Shown here in pieces: positions 22,736-29,746 of a stretch of DNA of 37,795 nucleotides. Under the pieces are notes generated by a model, which had not been told where the DNA came from, searched no databases, and saw nothing but the letters and a program-made list of their open reading frames with translations. The DNA comes from an uncultured Anaeromyxobacter sp. Its GTDB lineage: Bacteria > Myxococcota > Myxococcia > Myxococcales > Anaeromyxobacteraceae. The translations under genes were made by a program, and so were the position numbers. The stretch spans positions 1 to 37,795 of the forward strand of contig CAIOAK010000126.1 in assembly GCA_903855945.1 (NCBI GenBank), given 5' to 3'. How positions within the stretch are numbered: position 1 is the stretch's first letter; the number at the start of each line of letters is the position of its first letter.

Positions 22736-24343
22736 TCAGCCCTTCAGCTTGCTCCGGAGCAGGTCGCCGAGCGTCCCGAAACCCTTGCCGGACGGGCGTG
22801 GGGAGCGGGCCATGTACTCGTTCGCCTCCCGCCGCTCGTCGGCCGCCTCGGCCTGGGTGCGGGAGAGGCGGATGCGCCCCCGCTCGTCGATGTCGGTGAC
22901 GAGCACGGTGACCTCGGCGCCGGCCGGGAAGGCCTTGCGGAGGTCCTGGCCGCGGGGCGTGCCGGACTCGGCGGCGGGGACGAGCCCGCGGCCGCCGGCG
23001 AAGCGGACGAAGACGCCGTAGGGCTCCACCCGGTCCACGCTCCCCTTCAGCACGTCGCCCACCTTGGGGGGCGCCGGGGGCGCGCTGGCGGGACGGGGCG
23101 GGGCGGCCACCGGCTCGGGGCGGGGGACCAGCGATTTCACGCTGAGTGAAATACGCGTGCCCTTCTTCCCGTCCTCCGACACCTGGAGCACCTGCACCTG
23201 GACCTTGTCGCCCGACCGGAGCAGGTCGCCGGGTCGCGAGACCCGGTCCCAGGCCAGCTCGGAGACGTGGACCAGCCCCTCGATCCCGCCGATGTCCACG
23301 AAGGCGCCGTAGTCCTGGACGCTCGTGACGGTGCCCTCGAAGGTCGCGCCCGGCTCGAGCCGCTCGCGGGTCTTGCGGGCCTGCTCGGCACGCTCCTCCT
23401 CGAGGAGCACGCGGCGCGAGAGGACGATGTCCCGTTCGTCGGCCTTCTGGACCCGGAAGCGGAGCCGCTGCCCGACCAGCGTGGCCGGATCGCCCACGAA
23501 GCGGACGTCGATCTGGGACATCGGGCAGAAGGCCCGCTGCCCCATCACGTCGACCTCGATGCCGCCCTTGTTGGCTCCGGTGACGGCGCCCTCGACGGGG
23601 AGGCCGGTCTGGGCGGCCTCCATCACGGCCCGCCGGTCGGCGTGGACGCGGGCCTTGCCGCGGGAGAGCATGACGCCCCGCTCGCCGCCCTTCACCACCA
23701 CGCCGTCGATGATGTCGCCGGGGTGGAACTCGAGCTTTCCCTCGTCGTCCTGGAGCTCGATCGTCTCGATCATCCCGTCGGCGAGCCCGGAGCCGAGCTC
23801 CAGGAAGGCCACGTCCTGCCCGATCTGGAGGATCTTGCCGGCCACCTTCTCCCCGGGCTGGAAGCGGCGTCGGGGGCGCGCCGCAGCCGCGGCGTCGGCG
23901 TACATGTCTGCGAAGGAGCCCTCCTCGGGAGAGGGCGCCTCGGGAGGCGGGGGCGGCGGCTCGCCGGGGGGGAGCGGCGGCGCGGCCGGCTGCCGGGGGC
24001 CTGCGTCCTGGCGCGGTTCACGCCGATCGCGAGACGGGCGCCCGCCGCGGGGAGAGCGATCGCCGGAGGGGCCGCGACCACCGGCCGGACCCGGGGCGCC
24101 GGATCGCGGTGGACGGGCAGGCGCGGGGGGACCGGTGGGGGCGCCAGTCGTGCCCTTCGCCTTCTCCTCGGCCAGGCGCTGCCACAGCGGACGGTTGTCC
24201 GCCGCGGCCGGTGCGGGGGCGGCCTCCGTCGCGCCCAGCTGCTCCACCACCAGCGCCTCGATCTTCACGCCGGGGGGAGGGGGCTTCACGTGCCCCTTGC
24301 GAACGACGACCGGACCGGCCTCGCGCTTCTTCTCATCGGACAT
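22736..24343 (-). CDS. S1-domain RNA-binding protein with a disordered N-terminus
   Basis: A 535-residue cytoplasmic protein. Residues 1 to about 165 are low-complexity, rich in Pro, Ala, Gly and Arg. About 165-510 hold four S1-like OB-fold modules; the clearest are the third (FEGTVTSVQDYGAFVDIGGIEGLVHVSELAW) and fourth (LKGSVDRVEPYGVFVRFAGGRGLVPAAE). It resembles ribosomal protein S1 but is shorter and has a different N-terminus, so it is probably an accessory mRNA-binding or translation factor. The ATG at 24343 is preceded by TATAAC only 9 bases upstream and no ribosome site. It carries palindrome copy 2. A much longer upstream frame is antisense to other genes and was discarded. Confidence 0.85.
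   Translation of the reverse strand: MSDEKKREAGPVVVRKGHVKPPPPGVKIEALVVEQLGATEAAPAPAAADNRPLWQRLAEEKAKGTTGAPTGPPAPARPPRSGAPGPAGGRGPSGDRSPRGGRPSRDRREPRQDAGPRQPAAPPLPPGEPPPPPPEAPSPEEGSFADMYADAAAAARPRRRFQPGEKVAGKILQIGQDVAFLELGSGLADGMIETIELQDDEGKLEFHPGDIIDGVVVKGGERGVMLSRGKARVHADRRAVMEAAQTGLPVEGAVTGANKGGIEVDVMGQRAFCPMSQIDVRFVGDPATLVGQRLRFRVQKADERDIVLSRRVLLEEERAEQARKTRERLEPGATFEGTVTSVQDYGAFVDIGGIEGLVHVSELAWDRVSRPGDLLRSGDKVQVQVLQVSEDGKKGTRISLSVKSLVPRPEPVAAPPRPASAPPAPPKVGDVLKGSVDRVEPYGVFVRFAGGRGLVPAAESGTPRGQDLRKAFPAGAEVTVLVTDIDERGRIRLSRTQAEAADERREANEYMARSPRPSGKGFGTLGDLLRSKLKG
23134..23152. repeat. Intragenic palindrome copy 2 (ATTTCAC-N5-GTGAAAT)
   Basis: ATTTCAC (23134-23140), spacer GCTGA, GTGAAAT (23146-23152): perfect 7-bp arms. 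On the coding (minus) strand it reads ATT TCA CTC AGC GTG AAA TCG, encoding ISLSVKS at the end of the third S1 module. Codons ATT, TCA and AAA are unusual for this gene. Confidence 0.85.
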
Positions 24344-24352
24344 GGCGCGCGG

Positions 24353-24360
24353 GTTATAAC
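24353..24360. promoter_or_regulatory. Palindromic bidirectional -10 element GTTATAAC
   Basis: GTTATAAC is its own reverse complement, so TATAAC is present on both strands. On the minus strand it ends 9 bases before the S1-gene ATG, predicting a leaderless message. On the plus strand it gives a leader of about 15 bases containing GGGGGAA before the GTG of the DsrE-like gene. Confidence 0.5.
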
Positions 24361-24382
24361 ACGGCGCATTCCCGGGGGAATC

Positions 24383-24736
24383 GTGCTGAACGAACGACGC
24401 ACCGTCCTGTTTCTCTCCCACGCCGACGAGGTCTCGGTGAAGCTGGCCGGCTCGTGCGCGCTCGCGGCCTCGGCGCTGGGGGACCGGGTGGACGTATTCC
24501 TGCTCGGGCCCGCGGTCCGCGCGATCGTGGAGGCGGCCGAGGATCCCGACGAGGGCGCAGCGCGGGCCCTCTTCCAGGCGCGGGGGGCGGGCACGTGCCG
24601 GCTGCTCGCCTGCTCGGCCGGGCTCGTGGAATCGGGTCTCGATCCGGCGGCCGCCCAGGAGGCGGTGGACGCCGTGGTCGGATGGCCCACCATCCTCGAG
24701 TGGTCGCGCGGCGTGGCGGAGCGCTTCTTCTTCTGA
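24383..24736 (+). CDS. DsrE-like small protein
   Basis: A 117-residue protein with the alternating strand-helix pattern of the DsrE/DsrF fold: RTVLFLSHADE, then ALGDRVDVFLLGPAV, CRLLACSAGLVESGL near residue 73 with a Cys at the position used in related sulfur-carrier proteins, and AVVGWPTILEW near the end. Possible roles are sulfur relay or small-ligand binding; none is shown. The GTG start has GGGGGAA just upstream (24374-24380). The alpha/beta hydrolase follows 12 bases after the stop, so they form an operon. Confidence 0.7.
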   Translation: MLNERRTVLFLSHADEVSVKLAGSCALAASALGDRVDVFLLGPAVRAIVEAAEDPDEGAARALFQARGAGTCRLLACSAGLVESGLDPAAAQEAVDAVVGWPTILEWSRGVAERFFF

Positions 24737-24748
24737 CAGTATCGCCGC

Positions 24749-25456
24749 GTGGCGAGGACGAAGCCGCTGCCGGTGGTATTGCTCCCCGGGCTCGACGGGA
24801 GCGCCGACCTCTTCGCGCGATTCCTCGCCGTGGCCACGGGCGCCCTCGACCTGCGACGCGTTCCATACCCGCGCCACCGTTTCCTCGGCTACGCCGAGCT
24901 CGAGGAGCTCGTGCGTTCCCAGCTCCCCCGCGGGGAGCCCTTCGCGATCCTGGGCGAGTCCTTCGGCGGGCCGCTCGCGCTGCGCGTCGCGGCGCGGAGG
25001 CCGGAGGGGCTCGCGGCCGTGATCCTCGTCGCCACCTTCCACCGGCGCCCGGCCAACGCGGTCATCGCCCGGGCCGCGCCGCTCGCTCCGGCCTTCTTCC
25101 GGCTGCCGCTCCCGCCCCACGTGGTCCGGCTCCTGCTCGCCGGCGGCGACGCGCCGCGCGACCTCGTGGAGGAGGTGCGCGAGGCCGTGCGACCGGTGCC
25201 GGCCCGGGTGATGGCGGCGCGGGCGCACGAGGCGCTCGCGGTGGACGCCTCCGACGAGCTGCGACGTTGCCCGGTGCCGCTCCTCTTCCTGGGCGGGAAG
25301 CGGGACCGGCTGCTCCGCTCCACCATCCCCGCCGAGATCCGGGCCATCCAGCCGCGGGTCGAGGTCCGGTTGCTCGACACCCCGCACCTCGTGCTGCAGC
25401 GGCGCCCCGAGGAGGCGATGGGGATCGTCGAGGAGTTCCTGGCGCGGGCCACCTGA
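24749..25456 (+). CDS. Alpha/beta hydrolase
   Basis: A 235-residue serine hydrolase. The oxyanion region VVLLPGLDGSADLF is at residues 9-22, the nucleophile elbow GESFGG near 68 with the Ser nucleophile, the acid Asp probably in LFLGGKRDRLL near 189, and the catalytic His in TPHLVLQ near 214. A variable helical cap lies between about 110 and 165. Substrate unknown (esterase, lipase or thioesterase are all possible). The start is GTG. It is second in a two-gene unit with the DsrE-like gene. Confidence 0.82.
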   Translation: MARTKPLPVVLLPGLDGSADLFARFLAVATGALDLRRVPYPRHRFLGYAELEELVRSQLPRGEPFAILGESFGGPLALRVAARRPEGLAAVILVATFHRRPANAVIARAAPLAPAFFRLPLPPHVVRLLLAGGDAPRDLVEEVREAVRPVPARVMAARAHEALAVDASDELRRCPVPLLFLGGKRDRLLRSTIPAEIRAIQPRVEVRLLDTPHLVLQRRPEEAMGIVEEFLARAT

Positions 25457-25465
25457 AATGAACGA

Positions 25466-25489
25466 GGGCCGCCCCTCGCGGAGCGGCCC
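25466..25489. terminator. Hairpin between convergent hydrolase and citrate synthase genes
   Basis: GGGCCGC (25466-25472) pairs with GCGGCCC (25483-25489) around a 10-base loop. It sits 9 bases after the hydrolase stop and 26 bases after the citrate synthase stop read from the other side, so it may serve both genes. AAATGAAC precedes it, giving a weak T-run on the minus strand. Confidence 0.6.
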
Positions 25490-25515
25490 CCGGGTGCGTC
25501 AGGGAGACGGAGAGG

Positions 25516-26850
25516 CTAGTCCTCGGAGCCCTTGCGGCCGCCGTCCTTGGCCCACTGCTCGAGCATGTCGGTGGTGACCGACTTGGGGCGCTCGATGGCG
25601 TAGCCGAGGCCGCGGTCCCAGGTGATGTTGGCGAGCACGCCCAGCGCGCGGCCGACGCCGAAGAGGACCGTGTAGAAGTCCCACTCGCGGACGCCGTAGT
25701 ACCACTGGATGACGCCCGAGTGCGCGTCGACGTTCGGCCAGGGGTTCTTGGTCTTGCCGTGCTTGGTGAGGACGCCCGGAGCCACCTCGTAGATCATGTT
25801 CACGAGCTGGAACATCGGGTCGTTGGGCAGGTACTTCTTCGAGTACTCGTTCTGGGCGACGTAGCGCGGGTCGGTCTTGCGGAGCACCGCGTGGCCGTAG
25901 CCCGGGATCACCTGGCCGCTGTTCAGGGTGTCCCAGAGGAACTTCTCGAGCTCCTCCTTGGTGGGCACCTTGTTGTTCAGCTTCTTCATCACGTTCATGA
26001 TCCAGCCCAGCACCTCCTGGTTCGCCAGGCCGTGCAGCGGGCCCGCGAGGCCGTTCAGGCCGGCCGAGAAGGAGTAGTAGGCGTCGGAGAGCGCCGAGGC
26101 CACGAGGTGCGTGGTGTGCGCCGAGACGTTTCCCGACTCGTGATCCGAGTGGAGGATGAAGTACATGCGGGCGAGCTCGTCGTACGGAGGCGCCACGCCC
26201 ATCATGTGGGCGAAGTTGCCACCCCAGTCGAGCTTCGGATCGGGCGCGATGTGGGTGTCGGACTTGTACTTCATCCGGTAGATGTACGCGGCGATGGGCG
26301 GCAGCTTCGCCAGCAGGTTCATGGAATCCTCGTACATCGGATCCCACATGTCGTTCTTCTTCAGCCCGCCCTCGCCGTACCGCTTGGCGAAGATCGAGTC
26401 GCGCTGCATCGCGAGCACCGCGGTGGAGAGCATCGTCATCGGGTGCGAGTCACGCGGCAGCGCGCGCAGCACGTCGATCACGTAGGCGGGGATCGCCGAG
26501 CGGGCCTTCCAGTCGTCCACGACCTCCTGCGTCTGGGCCATGGTGGGGACGTCGCCGGTGAGCAGGAACCAGAAGAAGCCCTCCACGAAGGGCTGCTCCT
26601 TGCCGGGAACCTTGGGCAGCGCCGCGAAGGTCTCGGGGATGGTCTTGCCGCGGAACCGGATGCCCTCGAACGGATCGAGGTACGAGATGTCGGTCACCAG
26701 GCTGCGGATGTCGCGCGCACCGCCGATGCACTGGCCGATGTTGACCTTGTCGATGACGACGTTTCCGAACTCCTTCGTGAGCTTCGTGGTGCGGGGACGG
26801 TGCGCCTCGATCTTCTCGAGGAGCTTCGCCTTGAGATTGCTCATGGCCAT
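25516..26850 (-). CDS. gltA: Citrate synthase, eukaryote-like type
   Basis: A 444-residue enzyme condensing acetyl-CoA and oxaloacetate to citrate. It follows the mitochondrial-type pattern rather than the E. coli GltA pattern: HSDHESGNVSAHTTHLVASALSD near residue 240, SFSAGLNGLAGPLHGLANQEV near 264 with the catalytic His, and VIPGYGHAVLRKTDPR near 313. Eukaryote-like citrate synthases are established in Geobacter and relatives. The ATG at 26850 was chosen because GGAG lies 7 bases upstream; a second ATG at 26844 is possible. A good sigma-70 promoter lies at 26915-26942, giving a leader of about 58 bases. Confidence 0.94.
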   Translation of the reverse strand: MAMSNLKAKLLEKIEAHRPRTTKLTKEFGNVVIDKVNIGQCIGGARDIRSLVTDISYLDPFEGIRFRGKTIPETFAALPKVPGKEQPFVEGFFWFLLTGDVPTMAQTQEVVDDWKARSAIPAYVIDVLRALPRDSHPMTMLSTAVLAMQRDSIFAKRYGEGGLKKNDMWDPMYEDSMNLLAKLPPIAAYIYRMKYKSDTHIAPDPKLDWGGNFAHMMGVAPPYDELARMYFILHSDHESGNVSAHTTHLVASALSDAYYSFSAGLNGLAGPLHGLANQEVLGWIMNVMKKLNNKVPTKEELEKFLWDTLNSGQVIPGYGHAVLRKTDPRYVAQNEYSKKYLPNDPMFQLVNMIYEVAPGVLTKHGKTKNPWPNVDAHSGVIQWYYGVREWDFYTVLFGVGRALGVLANITWDRGLGYAIERPKSVTTDMLEQWAKDGGRKGSED

Positions 26851-26914
26851 GGAGTGGCTCCGGCTGCGATGGGGTGGACGGGGACTGCACGCTTGAGGAG
26901 AGTAGAGTGGAGGA

Positions 26915-26942
26915 ATCGTACCCGACCCGTTTGAAAGCACAA
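26915..26942 (-). promoter_or_regulatory. Sigma-70 promoter of citrate synthase
   Basis: On the minus strand TTGTGC (26942-26937), a 16-base spacer and TACGAT (26920-26915) match both hexamers well and stand in an AT-rich patch. The predicted start is near 26908. Confidence 0.6.
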
Positions 26943-26984
26943 CGCCGATCGAAAGAAAAACTCAACTGTGTGTCAAAGAACGAT

Positions 26985-27003
26985 ACGCCCTCAAAAGGGG
27001 CGT
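26985..27003. repeat. Dyad upstream of the citrate synthase promoter
   Basis: ACGCCC-TCAAAAG-GGGCGT has 6-bp perfect arms around an A-rich centre, about 45-60 bases upstream of the -35. The 278-bp gap between citrate synthase and the next minus-strand gene holds this dyad, the promoter and a hairpin at 27106, with no coding sequence visible. Confidence 0.4.
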
Positions 27004-27105
27004 GGAAGTGGGCTCGACGGGTCCTCATCCGCGGACGGATCGTGAAAATAGTGAGGCCGCCTCGCGATCCCGCGGGCGGCCCCGGCTCTCTCGAGCTCTT
27101 CGGAT

Positions 27106-27122
27106 CCCCGGGTGACCCGGGG
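27106..27122. terminator. Hairpin after the zinc-ribbon gene
   Basis: CCCCGGGT-G-ACCCGGGG is a near-perfect 17-base palindrome starting six bases after the stop of the minus-strand gene ending at 27129. It should fold as a stem with a GTGAC loop. No T-run follows. Confidence 0.5.
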
Positions 27123-27128
27123 AGTGGG

Positions 27129-27560
27129 TCATTTGCCCCAGCCCCCGGCAAGGGCTGCGGCCACCTGGGCAGCCACGATGCCCGCGTCCACCGGACGCCG
27201 GGGCGCGGGGGAAACGGAGTCCGCCGCGATCACGGGTTCCTGTGGGAGCTCGATCGGTGCGTCGTCCTGGGCGGGACGCCGGGAGCTCTCCGCGCTGGCG
27301 CCCGACCGGCAGCCACGGCACCAGGGCTGGTTGCGGATCGACCCGTCGGCCATGCGGCGCAGGCCGAACTGGGCGAGCGGTCGCATCTGGTGGCACTTGA
27401 GGCACATCAGCGTGATGAGCACCTCGTGCCCGTCGGCGTCGTAGACGGCCGACTTGCGGCGGCGGGGCTTCGGAGGGGCGGACGGATCGCGGAGCCTCTT
27501 CGCCGCCGGAGACTCGAGGGCTGCTGCGATCGCGGGGGCGAGCATCACCTTCACTGCCAT
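27129..27560 (-). CDS. Hypothetical protein with a four-cysteine zinc ribbon
   Basis: A 143-residue protein. A basic N-terminal region (KPRRRKSAVYD) leads to CLKCHQMRPLAQFG...NQPWCRGCRSG, about residues 53-85: two CxxC pairs about 27 residues apart with an aromatic between them, a plausible zinc ribbon. The C-terminal third is Ala/Pro-rich. No family recognised; a nucleic-acid-binding role is only a guess. The ATG at 27560 has AGGAGG 8-9 bases upstream, so translation is well supported. Confidence 0.68.
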   Translation of the reverse strand: MAVKVMLAPAIAAALESPAAKRLRDPSAPPKPRRRKSAVYDADGHEVLITLMCLKCHQMRPLAQFGLRRMADGSIRNQPWCRGCRSGASAESSRRPAQDDAPIELPQEPVIAADSVSPAPRRPVDAGIVAAQVAAALAGGWGK

Positions 27561-27715
27561 GTCGACGGACCTCCTGTGCGGATTGCCCGGCGGTGGCCCA
27601 TGCAGGGCCGATACCGGCTCGTTGCACGATGGATCGGCGGTCTGACAGTCGCTGACCCGGGTCGGGGTCTGTGCGATACTGCCCCCTCACCCGTGGGGGG
27701 GGAGGTAGCGGGCAT

Positions 27716-29206
27716 TTGCAGACGGTCGTCGTCGCATTCTTCATCTCGATCACCGCCGTGCTGGTGCTCACGCCGCTCGTCCGGGGCGCCGCCATGCGCT
27801 TCGGGGCGCTCGATCACGCCCTCACGTCCCGGAAGATCCACGGCAGGCCCGTCCCCCGGCTGGGTGGGGTGGCCATCGTGGTCGCCTTCTTCCTCCCGAT
27901 CGTCGCCCTCTTCTTCTTCGACTCGGGGGTGGGGAGGCTCCTGTGGAGTCAGCCGCAGCGGGCGCTCGCGCTCATCCTCGGCGGCGTCGCCATCGCGATC
28001 CTCGGCATCTACGACGACCTGAAGGGAACCGGGGCCCGCACCAAGCTGGCGGTCCAGGTGCTGGTGGCCACCCTGATGTGGTGGGCCGGCTACCGGGCCG
28101 ACACCATCTCCACCCCGTTCGGGACCTTCGACCTGGGGCTCCTCGGCTTCCCGATCACCCTCCTCTGGATCGTGGGCGTGACGAACGCCGTCAACCTGAT
28201 CGACGGCCTCGACGGCCTCGCCACCGGGATCTCGCTCGCCGCGACGGCGACCATCTTCTGGGTGAGCCTGAACAACCAGCGCCCGCTCATGGCGCTCTTC
28301 ATGGCGTGCCTGGGCGGGGCGCTGCTCGGCTTCCTGCGGTACAACTTCCACCCTGCGTCGATCTTCATGGGGGACAGCGGGAGCCTCTTCGTGGGCTTCG
28401 TGCTGGCGTCCACCGCGCTCGAGACCCACGAGAAGTCCACCACGGCGGTGGCGCTGCTCGTGCCGATCGTGGCGCTCGGGCTGCCCATCGGCGACACGCT
28501 GCTCGCCATGGGGCGCAGGGCGCTGCGGGGGCAGCCGGTCTTCACCTCCGACCGGGGGCACATCCACCACCGGCTCATGGCCCGGGGGCTCTCCCACCGC
28601 GGGACCGTGCTCGCCCTCTACGGGATCGCGGTCGTGCTGGGCGGCGTGGCGGTGGCGCTCTACCACTCGGACGCCGAGCAGACCATCGCCTACGTCGGCG
28701 CACTCCTGGCCATCGCGGGGATGCTCCTCTCCACCGCGGGCTACGTCCGGTTCGACCAGACCCGTCAGCTCTTCACCGATCGGAAGAACAACCTGGCGAT
28801 GCGGTCGGTGGTCCGGGCGGCGGGCGAGGAGCTGCGGCGCGCCCAGAACCCCGAGGAGATCTGGGCCGTGGTGCTGGGGGTCTTCCGGGAGTTCCACGCG
28901 TGCTGCGCGTCCCTCACCGTCGTGGTCCGGAACGGGACGACGCGGACCTTCACGTTCTCCTGGGGGTTCGAGGAGGCGCCTCCGGACATGCTCCGGGTGC
29001 GGTTCAGCCTGCTCGGGGAGCGGCCCGACGAGGGGCGGCTCGAGTTCGGCTTCTCGGACGGCCGGCGCAACATGGACCGGGACACCGAGATCGCGATCGA
29101 GCTGCTCTGCGAGCACGTCCATGCAGCGGTCGAGCGCATCGCCGCCTGGGCCGACGAGGAGACGGCAGAGCCGCGGAAGCTCCGCCATCTCCGGCCGAAG
29201 GGATAG
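27716..29206 (+). CDS. WecA/TagO-type undecaprenyl-phosphate sugar-1-phosphate transferase with an extra C-terminal domain
   Basis: A 496-residue inner-membrane enzyme of glycosyltransferase family 4 (MraY/WecA). Residues about 1-345 contain roughly 11 membrane segments and the active-site motifs: GIYDDLKG near 98, NAVNLIDGLDGLATG near 156, FMGDSGSLFVGF near 220 and RGHIHHRL near 280, the last marking WecA/TagO-like rather than MraY enzymes. It should place a sugar-phosphate on undecaprenyl phosphate to start a surface polysaccharide. Residues about 355-490 are a soluble extra domain (FHACCASLTVVVRNG...) that may be GAF-like. The TTG at 27716 was chosen because GGAGG precedes it and the membrane helix follows at once; a GTG at 27671 is the alternative. 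Confidence 0.85.
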   Translation: MQTVVVAFFISITAVLVLTPLVRGAAMRFGALDHALTSRKIHGRPVPRLGGVAIVVAFFLPIVALFFFDSGVGRLLWSQPQRALALILGGVAIAILGIYDDLKGTGARTKLAVQVLVATLMWWAGYRADTISTPFGTFDLGLLGFPITLLWIVGVTNAVNLIDGLDGLATGISLAATATIFWVSLNNQRPLMALFMACLGGALLGFLRYNFHPASIFMGDSGSLFVGFVLASTALETHEKSTTAVALLVPIVALGLPIGDTLLAMGRRALRGQPVFTSDRGHIHHRLMARGLSHRGTVLALYGIAVVLGGVAVALYHSDAEQTIAYVGALLAIAGMLLSTAGYVRFDQTRQLFTDRKNNLAMRSVVRAAGEELRRAQNPEEIWAVVLGVFREFHACCASLTVVVRNGTTRTFTFSWGFEEAPPDMLRVRFSLLGERPDEGRLEFGFSDGRRNMDRDTEIAIELLCEHVHAAVERIAAWADEETAEPRKLRHLRPKG

Positions 29207-29213
29207 GCCCACC

Positions 29214-29483
29214 TTGCGCCAGGACATCATCCTCACGGAAATGAGGGACGGTACCGGGGTCCTGCTCGACCTGCGGACGAAGTTCTACTTCACCCTGAAC
29301 GCGACGGGAGTGGCGGTGTGGAAGCTGCTCGCGTCGGGGGAGGGAAGGGCGCCGCGCGAGATCGCGGAGCGGATCGCCAGGGACTTCGAGGCGCCCGACG
29401 TGGAGAAGGTGGAGGCGGACGTCACGACCCTCCTGGGGGAACTCGAGGACGAGGGTCTCCTGGCACGCCAGCCCCACGCTTGA
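29214..29483 (+). CDS. PqqD-family small protein (orphan)
   Basis: An 89-residue protein with the PqqD pattern: GVLLDLRTKFYFTLNATGVAVWKLLASGEG, then REIAERIARDFEAPDVEKVEADVTTLLGELEDEGLL. PqqD and related RRE domains bind precursor peptides in RiPP and PQQ pathways; others work as stand-alone adaptors in polysaccharide loci. No precursor, radical SAM or cyclase gene is nearby, and the neighbour is a WecA-type enzyme 7 bases upstream, so a role in surface-glycan export or biosynthesis is possible. The TTG start follows GAAGGGATAGG; an ATG at 29241 would cut off the first strand. Confidence 0.75.
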   Translation: MRQDIILTEMRDGTGVLLDLRTKFYFTLNATGVAVWKLLASGEGRAPREIAERIARDFEAPDVEKVEADVTTLLGELEDEGLLARQPHA

Positions 29484-29515
29484 CGCCACACTCCGGGTAG
29501 CCCAGGCTGTTCCCG

Positions 29516-29746
29516 ATGCCTGCCCGGAAGCGCACCACCGTCCACCTGGACGCCAAGCTGCACCGCTCGCTGCGCCTCCGGGCGCTCGCCACCGACTGCA
29601 CCATCTCCGAGGTGGTGGGCGACGCCCTGCGCCGCTCGCTCGCGGACGAGGCGCAGGAGTACCGGGAGTCCGGGCCCGAGAAGCCCGGGCACGTGATCTC
29701 GCTGGCGGACGTCGGGGCGCGCCTGAAGCGCCGCCCGAAGAGCTAA
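29516..29746 (+). CDS. Ribbon-helix-helix protein (CopG/antitoxin-like), no partner toxin
   Basis: A 76-residue protein. RTTVHLDAKLHRSLRLRALATDCTISEVVGDALRRSLAD at residues 6-44 fits a ribbon-helix-helix DNA-binding domain: a basic beta strand then two helices. The C-terminal tail (PGHVISLADVGARLKRRPK) is basic. Such proteins often autoregulate toxin-antitoxin pairs, but no toxin is encoded next to it; the next gene is the convergent ABC exporter, whose stop codon overlaps this one's (CTAA). It could be a lone repressor or a leftover antitoxin. Confidence 0.72.
   Translation: MPARKRTTVHLDAKLHRSLRLRALATDCTISEVVGDALRRSLADEAQEYRESGPEKPGHVISLADVGARLKRRPKS

Noticed and set aside
24368-24381. Noc-binding-like palindrome ATTCCCGGGGGAAT
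   Set aside because: It is two bases longer in the middle than the known site and coincides with the Shine-Dalgarno region of the DsrE-like gene, which explains it better.
24344-25387. N-terminal extension of the S1 gene to an 883-residue protein
   Set aside because: The extension is antisense to the DsrE-like and hydrolase genes, has shadow-type composition and lacks a start signal; the normal start is 24343.
29516-29746. Complete toxin-antitoxin pair at the ribbon-helix-helix gene
   Set aside because: No toxin-like frame lies on either side; the neighbours are the PqqD-like gene and the convergent ABC gene.
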